Positions 24,181 to 30,846 of a stretch of DNA of 33,332 bases are shown here, piece by piece. Where the stretch lies: positions 1 to 33,332 of the forward strand of contig JAQXHB010000020.1 in NCBI GenBank assembly GCA_029007015.1. The letters run 5' to 3'. A program made the position numbers and the translations under genes. Position 1 is the stretch's first letter. Every line of letters begins with the position of its first letter. Origin of the DNA: Bacillota bacterium. Its GTDB lineage: Bacteria; Bacillota; Clostridia; Oscillospirales; Acutalibacteraceae. The notes beneath the pieces were generated by a model. The model worked only from the letters and a program-made list of their open reading frames with translations, was not told the origin of the DNA and did not search any database.

Positions 24181-24207
24181 TTAGCACTCAAGCACAACGA
24201 GTGCTAA
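24181..24207 (+). promoter_or_regulatory. CIRCE operator (HrcA binding site)
   Basis: A perfect match to the consensus: TTAGCACTC (24181-24189), nine bases, GAGTGCTAA (24199-24207). CIRCE binds the HrcA repressor, which controls groESL and dnaK operons by heat shock and chaperone availability. The inverted repeat extends beyond the consensus to 17 bp on each side (24173-24189 and 24199-24215). Confidence 0.97.
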
Positions 24208-24242
24208 AATCTATTTTTATTTAACCTTAAGGAGGAATTTAT

Positions 24243-24527
24243 ATGACAATCAAACCGTTGGCCGACCGTGTTGTGGTCAAGATGGTCGAAGCAGAGGAGA
24301 CGACCAAGAGCGGCATCATCCTTTCTGCCGCCGCGCAGGAGAAGCCCCAGGTGGCAGAGATAGTTGCTGTCGGACCGGGCGGAAATGTTGATGGCAACCA
24401 AGTTGACATGTATGTCAAGGTTGGCGACCGCGTCATCATGAGCAAGTATTCCGGCACCGAGGTAAAACTGGACGGCACCGAGTACACCATTTTGCGTCAG
24501 GCCGATATACTGGCAATAGTTGAATAA
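24243..24527 (+). CDS. groES: Co-chaperonin GroES
   Basis: The 94-residue sequence is standard GroES: IKPLADRVVVKMVEAEETTKSGIILSAAAQEKPQ, including the mobile loop that contacts GroEL (SGIIL), AEIVAVGPGG (roof loop) and VKVGDRVIMSKYSGTEVKLDGTEYTILRQADILAIVE. It caps the GroEL chamber as a heptamer in ATP-driven protein folding. AAGGAGGA about 9 bases before the ATG at 24243 is a strong Shine-Dalgarno. It is first in a two-gene operon under CIRCE/HrcA control. Confidence 0.98.
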   Translation: MTIKPLADRVVVKMVEAEETTKSGIILSAAAQEKPQVAEIVAVGPGGNVDGNQVDMYVKVGDRVIMSKYSGTEVKLDGTEYTILRQADILAIVE

Positions 24528-24553
24528 TTTGTAAAGTGAGGAGAACATAAGTT

Positions 24554-26185
24554 ATGGCTAAAGATATTCGTTACGGCGAGGATGCTCGCAAAGCACTTCA
24601 GGCCGGTGTTGACAAACTTGCCGATACCGTTAAGGTAACACTCGGACCGAAGGGACGCAATGTTGTTCTGGACAAGAAGTTCGGCGCACCGCTCATCACA
24701 AACGACGGTGTCACCATTGCTAAGGAAATTGAACTGGATGACCCCTTTGAGAACATGGGCGCCCAGTTGGTCAAAGAGGTTGCGACCAAGACCAATGACA
24801 TTGCCGGCGACGGCACCACCACAGCCACCGTGCTCGCTCAGGCGCTTATCTGCGAGGGTATGAAAAATGTGGCCGCCGGTGCCAACCCCATCGTTATACG
24901 CAAGGGCATCAGCAAGGCTGTTGACGCCGCTGTTGAGGCCATCAAGGCCAATTCGCAAAAGGTTAACGGCTCGTCGGATATCGCGCGTGTAGCAACTGTT
25001 TCGGCCGGTGACGAGTTCATCGGTAACCTCATTGCCGACGCAATGGATAAGGTATCGCATGACGGCGTTATCACCGTTGAGGAGTCCAAGACGGCTGAGA
25101 CCTATTCCGAGGTGGTTGAGGGCATGCAGTTCGACCGCGGCTACATCACCCCCTACATGGCAACCGATACAGACAAGATGGAGGCTGTCATCGACGACGC
25201 TTACATCCTCATCACCGACAAGAAAATTTCCAATATTCAAGAGATTCTGCCCGTTCTGGAGCAGATCGTCCAGGCCGGCAAGAAACTGCTCATCATCGCT
25301 GAGGATGTTGAGGGCGAGGCGCTGACTACCCTTATACTCAACAAACTGCGCGGCACATTTACCTGTGTTGCAGTCAAAGCCCCCGGTTTCGGTGACCGCC
25401 GCAAAGAGATGCTTCGCGACATCGCGGTTTTGACCGGCGGCGAGGTTATCACCTCTGAACTGGGACTGGAACTGAAGGATACTCAGATCCTCCAGCTCGG
25501 CCGTGCCCGTCAGGTCAAGGTGACCAAGGAAAACACCATCATCGTCGACGGCGCCGGCGATTCAAATGCCATCAAGTCGCGCGTTGACCAGATTCGCTCG
25601 CAGATTGAGACAACCACATCCGATTTCGACCGTGAAAAGTTGCAGGAGCGTTTAGCAAAATTGGCCGGCGGCGTTGCCGTTATCAAGGCCGGTGCCGCGA
25701 CCGAGATTGAGATGAAGGAAAAGAAACTGCGCATCGAGGACGCTCTGGCATCGACAAAGGCGGCTGTCGAGGAGGGCATCGTTGCCGGCGGCGGCGTTGC
25801 GCTCATCAATGCGGCTGAGGCTGTTGAAAAACTGATTGACACTGTTGACGGCGACGAAAAGACGGGTGTTCGCATTGTCCTGCGCGCTCTGGAGGAGCCG
25901 ATGCGCCAGATTGCCGTTAACTCTGGCATCGAGGGCAGTGTCATCGTTGACAAGATTAAGCACAGCGGCAAGGTCAATTACGGCTTTGACGCGTACAAAG
26001 AGGAGTACACCGACATGATTAAGGCCGGCATTGTTGACCCGGCCAAGGTCACCCGCTCGGCTTTGCAGAACGCCGCGTCGGTCGCTTCAACCGTGCTGAC
26101 CACCGAGAGTGTCGTGGCCGATATTAAGGAAGAAATTCCGGCGGCCGCAGGCGCAGGCGCAGCAGGCATGGGCGGCATGTATTGA
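24554..26185 (+). CDS. groEL: Chaperonin GroEL (Hsp60)
   Basis: The 543-residue chaperonin starts MAKDIRYGEDARKALQAGVDKLADTVKVTLGPKGRNVVLDK and has the ATP-site block NDIAGDGTTTATVLAQAL, the apical-domain GMQFDRGYITPYM and AEDVEGEALTTLILNKLRG, and AAVEEGIVAGGGVALINA (chaperonin signature). The C-terminus ends GAAGMGGMY, a GGM-type tail shortened to one repeat. It forms the folding double ring with GroES. Codon use is more biased to frequent triplets than in the surrounding biosynthetic genes, consistent with high expression. The gene lies 26 bp after groES and is followed by a terminator. Confidence 0.99.
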   Translation: MAKDIRYGEDARKALQAGVDKLADTVKVTLGPKGRNVVLDKKFGAPLITNDGVTIAKEIELDDPFENMGAQLVKEVATKTNDIAGDGTTTATVLAQALICEGMKNVAAGANPIVIRKGISKAVDAAVEAIKANSQKVNGSSDIARVATVSAGDEFIGNLIADAMDKVSHDGVITVEESKTAETYSEVVEGMQFDRGYITPYMATDTDKMEAVIDDAYILITDKKISNIQEILPVLEQIVQAGKKLLIIAEDVEGEALTTLILNKLRGTFTCVAVKAPGFGDRRKEMLRDIAVLTGGEVITSELGLELKDTQILQLGRARQVKVTKENTIIVDGAGDSNAIKSRVDQIRSQIETTTSDFDREKLQERLAKLAGGVAVIKAGAATEIEMKEKKLRIEDALASTKAAVEEGIVAGGGVALINAAEAVEKLIDTVDGDEKTGVRIVLRALEEPMRQIAVNSGIEGSVIVDKIKHSGKVNYGFDAYKEEYTDMIKAGIVDPAKVTRSALQNAASVASTVLTTESVVADIKEEIPAAAGAGAAGMGGMY

Positions 26186-26208
26186 TAATCGGCTGAATAA
26201 AACCGAAG

Positions 26209-26240
26209 TCGGCTCGCAGTTTTTCTGCGGGCCGATTTTT
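26209..26240 (+). terminator. Terminator of groESL
   Basis: TCGGC (26209-26213) and CGCAG (26215-26219) pair with CTGCG (26225-26229) and GCCGA (26231-26235), with one T/G opposed pair between the arms. The loop is TTTTT and a T run follows (26236-26240). Confidence 0.9.
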
Positions 26241-26332
26241 GCGCTTAGTTTTAGCACTGGTTTTTGTATTTTCCGCCTTCTCGGTGACACAATATGTTTG
26301 CCGAAAAAAGGGCGGTTTACGGTGTGTATATG

Positions 26333-26361
26333 TTGACTTTTTAACGGCAAGTTGATATAAT
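26333..26361 (+). promoter_or_regulatory. Strong promoter of the first beta-propeller gene
   Basis: TTGACT (26333-26338), a 17-bp spacer, and TATAAT (26356-26361) with an extended -10 TG at 26353-26354. Transcription should start near 26368. The 92 bases between the groEL terminator and this promoter (26241-26332) show no gene or clear element apart from an isolated CIRCE half-site. Confidence 0.8.
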
Positions 26362-26409
26362 TTGCGTGATATATTTTTGAATTATTCGGTATAACTGAGG
26401 GTAGATTTA

Positions 26410-28587
26410 ATGTCTTTTATCAAGAGATGTTCATATATAGCGGCGGCAGCGGCGCTGGTGCTGTGCGCTTCGTGCGGCACTCGGCAGTCAGAGTCATCAT
26501 CCACTCTGTCATCGTCTGTATCGAGCAGTCAGTCGTCGGCAGTCTCGTCGGCCGCTGAAACGCAGACGCCAAAGTATACGCTTGGCAACAAGTATTATAA
26601 ATCCGATGTTTGGCGCAGCGTGCCGCTTGTCACCGCAAACGGCGCGGCGCGGTCGATGTCGGGCGAGGGCGGAGTGACCGTCACCGACATTGCTTTCGCC
26701 CCAAGCAACGGCAAAATTGTCTTTGCCGCGACCGAGAGCGGCGGCATTTACCGCTCAAAGAACGGCGGCGCAAAATGGGAACCGTGCAACATCGGCTTTT
26801 CTGCGGCCGGTGCCTCCTGCATCGCGGTCGACCCGAAAAACAGCAACCGCGTGCTGGCTGTGGGCACCTCTTTTGAGGGGTGCGAGCAAAACGGACTTTA
26901 TCTGTCGCTTGATGGCGGCTCAAGTTGGAAACAGGTGCTCAGTTGCCCCATCGGCGGCACCGAATTTAGAAATCAACTGGCGTACGATGTGTCGTCATAC
27001 AGCGCAGGCAAAAAACTGACGGCCACTGTCTATTGGTCGCGCGAGGGAGACCTCGGCGCTGACGGCACTACCGCTGAGCCATCACTGTACAAGTCGACCG
27101 ACGGCGGCGCAAGTTGGAAACAGATGGCGAACACATCGGCGGCCGGCGGCTGCGAGATAGCCGTTGTCCGCTCGAGCGGCGATGTGCTGTGCGGCAGTTC
27201 GGACGGCCTTTACAAGTCGACCGACGGCGGCAACACCTTCAAGATGATACTCGACAAGCCGGTCGCGTCTGTGTGCGTCTCGGCCGCAGAGGCCAAGAGC
27301 GCCTTTATTCTGATTGCCGACGGCCTATACAAATCGACCGACGGCGGCAACACTTTTACGCGAGTTGGAGACAGCACATCCGCTCAAAATGCGCGCAGCC
27401 TTGCCGTCAGCGACTTCGACGCCGCGGTAATGGTACTGCAAAGCAGCAGCGGGACATCCTATTATTCCGCCGACGGCGGCAAGAATTGGCAAGGGTCGGT
27501 CAAGGACACTTCCGGCAGTTTTTTGCCCTATGTGCACCGCACTGCTGTTTTTGCACTGCACCCCACCGACAAAAATGCGGTGCTGACCACAGGCGGAGAT
27601 TACATCATGAAATCAAAGGACGGCGGCAGGCGGTATACTCTGTCAAACAACGGAGTTTGCGGCAACTACGGCGCCGGACAGATCAGCCATAATATAAACA
27701 ATAACAACCTTATATATATTCCGTCGCAGAATTACAACGGCGCATATTCGACCGACGGCGGCAAGGTGTGGAACTACATTCAGTGGTACAAACCGGCCGG
27801 CGGCAACACCTACGGCGGATATGTGCTCAACAAGAACACGGTCATAACATGCCTGCGCGACACCGACAATGTTTACAAGGGTGGCGATGTCTATTATATA
27901 GCCGCCACATTTGACGGCGGCCGCAATATAAGCGTGTTCACCGACTGCTTGGTCAATTCGGGCCAGATGACCTGTGTCACCGGCCTCAAGGGCAATGACA
28001 AGGTGGCCTTTGTCGGTGAGTGGCGCACCGAGGACGGCGGCAAAACATGGGATAATATGTCTGGGTGCAGTAATGTGCTGACATATAACTACCGCACCGG
28101 CGCGCTCATAGGCAGCTATAACAACACGGTCGTGACATCGACCGACGGCGGCAAAACCTGGAAAAAGATGGCCGCCTGCGACAGAAATATAATTGATGTC
28201 GCATACAACGCCGACAAAGGCACACTGTATGTTGTCACCGTAAGCGGCCTTTTTCGCATGGAGAAGGGGCGGTCGGTTTTTGAGCACATCAGCATCGGCG
28301 CCGTCGGCATACGCAGTGTATGCGTTGACCCCGCCCACAGCGGAGTGGTCTATATTGGGTGCAGCGGCGTCCGCTCGCAGAGTGATATGTCGGTACTGCG
28401 CTCAAGTGATGACGGCTTGACATGGACCAACCTGACGCGCACGGCCGGCGACAAGCGCAGCGGCGCCGACGGCGGGCGTGAGGCGCTGTCGGTGCGCGTT
28501 GACCCCAAGACAGGGGAGTTGTGGGTGTCGACGGCCGGACACGGCGTTTGGAAATTGCCGTATATGTCTGATAAAACGGCCAAATAA
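26410..28587 (+). CDS. Asp-box beta-propeller lipoprotein 1 (GH74/sialidase-like fold), function unknown
   Basis: This 725-residue protein has a lipoprotein signal peptide, with the probable lipid-modified cysteine at Cys22 (LCASC), and then a Ser-rich linker (SESSSTLSSSVSSSQSS), so it should be anchored outside the membrane. The rest holds about 12 Asp-box motifs of the S/T-x-D-G-G-x-x-W type (for example YKSTDGGASW, VTSTDGGKTW), the blade turns of sialidases, GH74 xyloglucanases and sortilin-like propellers. The N-terminal SGEGGVTVTDIAFAPSNGKIVFAATESGGIYRS resembles the GH74 start, where TDxGG is usual; here it is TESGG, with Glu109 at the Asp position. A glycan-active or glycan-binding role is plausible but unproven. 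GAGGGT precedes ATG 26410. Confidence 0.82.
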   Translation: MSFIKRCSYIAAAAALVLCASCGTRQSESSSTLSSSVSSSQSSAVSSAAETQTPKYTLGNKYYKSDVWRSVPLVTANGAARSMSGEGGVTVTDIAFAPSNGKIVFAATESGGIYRSKNGGAKWEPCNIGFSAAGASCIAVDPKNSNRVLAVGTSFEGCEQNGLYLSLDGGSSWKQVLSCPIGGTEFRNQLAYDVSSYSAGKKLTATVYWSREGDLGADGTTAEPSLYKSTDGGASWKQMANTSAAGGCEIAVVRSSGDVLCGSSDGLYKSTDGGNTFKMILDKPVASVCVSAAEAKSAFILIADGLYKSTDGGNTFTRVGDSTSAQNARSLAVSDFDAAVMVLQSSSGTSYYSADGGKNWQGSVKDTSGSFLPYVHRTAVFALHPTDKNAVLTTGGDYIMKSKDGGRRYTLSNNGVCGNYGAGQISHNINNNNLIYIPSQNYNGAYSTDGGKVWNYIQWYKPAGGNTYGGYVLNKNTVITCLRDTDNVYKGGDVYYIAATFDGGRNISVFTDCLVNSGQMTCVTGLKGNDKVAFVGEWRTEDGGKTWDNMSGCSNVLTYNYRTGALIGSYNNTVVTSTDGGKTWKKMAACDRNIIDVAYNADKGTLYVVTVSGLFRMEKGRSVFEHISIGAVGIRSVCVDPAHSGVVYIGCSGVRSQSDMSVLRSSDDGLTWTNLTRTAGDKRSGADGGREALSVRVDPKTGELWVSTAGHGVWKLPYMSDKTAK
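27202..27357 (+). repeat. Near-identical Asp-box coding repeat, 117-bp period
   Basis: Bases 27202-27240 and 27319-27357 differ at four of 39 positions, and both encode DGLYKSTDGGNTF. The core word TCGACCGACGGCGGCAA recurs in this gene (27217, 27334, 27748) and in the third propeller gene (31522, 31930, 32080, 32215). It is part of the Asp-box coding sequence and not a mobile element. Confidence 0.7.
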
Positions 28588-28631
28588 ATGTGTTGATTAC
28601 CGCTTCGGCGGATAAATAGAGGTGTTATTCT

Positions 28632-30710
28632 ATGACAGACAAGTATTTACAGTATGTAAAAAGCAAGTATCTGGACGGACATTCTGACGGGCCTTATTTT
28701 GACACCGATGTATGGGTGCCGGTTCCGCTCATCGGGAAAAAGCAGCGCGATGAGGGCTACACCGGCGGCGAGGGCTGTCAGTGGTGCGAGCAGATTGTGT
28801 TCGACCCGGTGGACGGACACTACGCGCTGTTCGGCAATGACTGCGCCGGCATGTACCGCTCGGGCGATGAGGGCAAAACTTGGGAGAATGCCACCCTCGG
28901 CTTTATCGGCCGCAGTGCGAGCAATTTCACCATCGACCCCAATAACACTTCGCGCGTCTATTGCACCTCCGGACGCTCGGCCCGTGAAAGCACCGGCATA
29001 CATGTGTCTGATGACGAGGGCCGTTCATGGGAGCCGCTCTTTATGAATCCGCACGAGCACGACCATGTCTACTACAAGCGCCTCGCCATTGATGAAACCT
29101 CTTTTGATGCCGAATTGGGCGTTAGCAGTACCGTTTACTGGCTCAGCCTTTGCATAAATGGCAAGGAGGATGAGCCGCACGGACTGTTCAAAACCACCGA
29201 TGGCGGTGCCAGTTGGCACCTGCTGGATGGGACGACTGACTTTGCCGGCAACGAAATGGTCTGCGCCGCTAACGGATACCTTTACATACGCACCGCTGAT
29301 GCTATATACCGCTCAAAGGACGGCGGCAGTACATTTGATAAAATATACGAGGGTGAGATGGGCTCTATATGTGTCATCCGCACCCGACCCGAGAGTGTTT
29401 ACGCAATGGTCAGAAAGGTCGGCCTGATAGTGTCGCACGACTGCGGCGACCACTTCGAGGTCATGACCGAGGGCGAGTTTGACTATGAGTTTCCCAATCA
29501 TCTCGCCGTTTCGCCCGCCGACCCCGACTACATGGTTATGGAGGATGACCACTATGTCGCAGGCGACAGCAATAACCTCTGGCGAATGGTGCAATATTAC
29601 TCCCACGACGGCGGCCGCACATGGCACGAGTCGGAGCGCGACCGCAAAACCGGCTTCTTTGTGCCGTACAACCCCCGCCAGACCATAACTTCATTTCACC
29701 CGCTGGATAAAAACATCGCGCTGTCCCTCGGCGGCGATGCTATAATGCGCTCAACCGACGGCGGCAAGACATTTGTAAACTCGTCCGACGGCTATAACGG
29801 ACTGTGCATCGGTGCCACGGCCAGTTTCAACGCCCACAACGGTAATCTGGTTGCCATTCCGGCGCAGGACTATAACGGCGGCTTTTCGGTTGACGGCGGT
29901 TATACATTTACATATGTAAAGTGGCTCGACAGACCTTGGGGCGGCCACGCATACGGCTCCTACTGCCTTGATGAGCAGACGGTCATATCCATATCCTCCA
30001 ACACATGGAGAAAGGTGGGCGAGATGTTTGTTGCCGCTACATTTGACGGCGGAGAGACGGTAAATATCTTTTCCGATTGCAAAGTAAACTCCGACCGCTG
30101 CTTCTGCTGCGGCTCGGCGCGCAACAGCGATATCGCCTTCTGCGGCAATTGGCGCACCACCGACCGCGCCCGTTCATGGACCGAAATGACCGACTGCGAC
30201 GCCGTGTTTAGTGCTGATCCGGTGGATGGCACTCTTGTAGGCGTTCACGGCACTACCGATGTGGTCATTTCGCGCGATGACGGCGCCTCATGGCAGGTGG
30301 TCGCGCAGTACAAGGGCGGCATACGCGACGCCGCATACAACCGCGACACCAACCGGCTGTTTGTAGCGCTTGATGACCATCTCTTTGAGGTTGACATCGA
30401 GACAGGCGATATGGTCGAGCGGGATACCGGCACAATCACCCTCGTCAGCGTCGCAATCGACCCCGTCAACAGCAAGGTTATGTATGTCTGCGGCAACAAT
30501 GACTTCGACTTTAACTTCAACTCGGTAATGCGCTCGGTCGACGGCGGACTAACATGGTCGACCCTCAAGCGTCAGCCGGGCGACGGACGCACCGGCCCCG
30601 ACGGTGCCAGAAAGCCGGGACTCATCCGCGTCAATCCGACCACCCGCGAGTTGTGGGCGTTTACCTGGTGCTATGGCGTATGGAAGATTGCTCCGCCCCA
30701 GGGATTTTGA
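28632..30710 (+). CDS. Asp-box beta-propeller protein 2, no signal peptide (GH74/sialidase-like fold)
   Basis: This 692-residue paralogue has the same 12 Asp-box-like positions in the same order as its neighbours (YRSGDEGKTW, HVSDDEGRSW, FKTTDGGASW through MRSVDGGLTW). It starts MTDKYLQYVKSKYLDGHSDG with no hydrophobic segment or lipobox, so it appears cytoplasmic. GAGGTG before ATG 28632 supports this start, and no upstream in-frame leader is evident. It shares TDVW.PVPL, GYTGGEGCQW and PGDGRTGPDGA with the third gene, so those two are closer to each other than to the first. Asp70 keeps the acidic position in the GH74-like motif (GNDCAGMYRS). It follows the first gene by 44 bp without a promoter; a small CCGC-TTCG-GCGG hairpin lies between. 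Confidence 0.8.
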   Translation: MTDKYLQYVKSKYLDGHSDGPYFDTDVWVPVPLIGKKQRDEGYTGGEGCQWCEQIVFDPVDGHYALFGNDCAGMYRSGDEGKTWENATLGFIGRSASNFTIDPNNTSRVYCTSGRSARESTGIHVSDDEGRSWEPLFMNPHEHDHVYYKRLAIDETSFDAELGVSSTVYWLSLCINGKEDEPHGLFKTTDGGASWHLLDGTTDFAGNEMVCAANGYLYIRTADAIYRSKDGGSTFDKIYEGEMGSICVIRTRPESVYAMVRKVGLIVSHDCGDHFEVMTEGEFDYEFPNHLAVSPADPDYMVMEDDHYVAGDSNNLWRMVQYYSHDGGRTWHESERDRKTGFFVPYNPRQTITSFHPLDKNIALSLGGDAIMRSTDGGKTFVNSSDGYNGLCIGATASFNAHNGNLVAIPAQDYNGGFSVDGGYTFTYVKWLDRPWGGHAYGSYCLDEQTVISISSNTWRKVGEMFVAATFDGGETVNIFSDCKVNSDRCFCCGSARNSDIAFCGNWRTTDRARSWTEMTDCDAVFSADPVDGTLVGVHGTTDVVISRDDGASWQVVAQYKGGIRDAAYNRDTNRLFVALDDHLFEVDIETGDMVERDTGTITLVSVAIDPVNSKVMYVCGNNDFDFNFNSVMRSVDGGLTWSTLKRQPGDGRTGPDGARKPGLIRVNPTTRELWAFTWCYGVWKIAPPQGF

Positions 30711-30732
30711 TGCAGTTAATTAGACCATATCA

Positions 30733-30756
30733 CCAAAATAATTGGCTCTATTTTGG
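30733..30756 (+). promoter_or_regulatory. Inverted repeat upstream of the third propeller gene
   Basis: A perfect 8-bp inverted repeat, CCAAAATA (30733-30740) and TATTTTGG (30749-30756), with an 8-nt centre. It lies 24 bp upstream of the -35 box and has no T tail, so an operator or activator site is more likely than a terminator. Confidence 0.4.
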
Positions 30757-30779
30757 GCAATGCGTCAAACGGTTATCTC

Positions 30780-30808
30780 TTTACTTTGACTGATATTTGC
30801 TGTATAAT
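30780..30808 (+). promoter_or_regulatory. Promoter of the third beta-propeller gene
   Basis: TTTACT (30780-30785), a 17-bp spacer, TATAAT (30803-30808). A TTGACT at 30786 is closer to consensus but only 11 bp from the -10. A palindrome, TTACATGTAA (30808-30817), abuts the -10. The element is very similar to the promoter at 33153-33181. Confidence 0.65.
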
Positions 30809-30846
30809 TACATGTAAAGACTAAAGTTTTACGGAGGAAAATATTC

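Noticed and set aside
26251..26258. Second CIRCE element after groEL
   Set aside because: Only one half-site (TTAGCACT) is present, with no GAGTGCTAA partner at nine bases.
30786..30808. TTGACT (30786-30791) as -35 with TATAAT at 30803
   Set aside because: The spacer would be 11 bp, too short for sigma-A; TTTACT at 30780 gives 17 bp.
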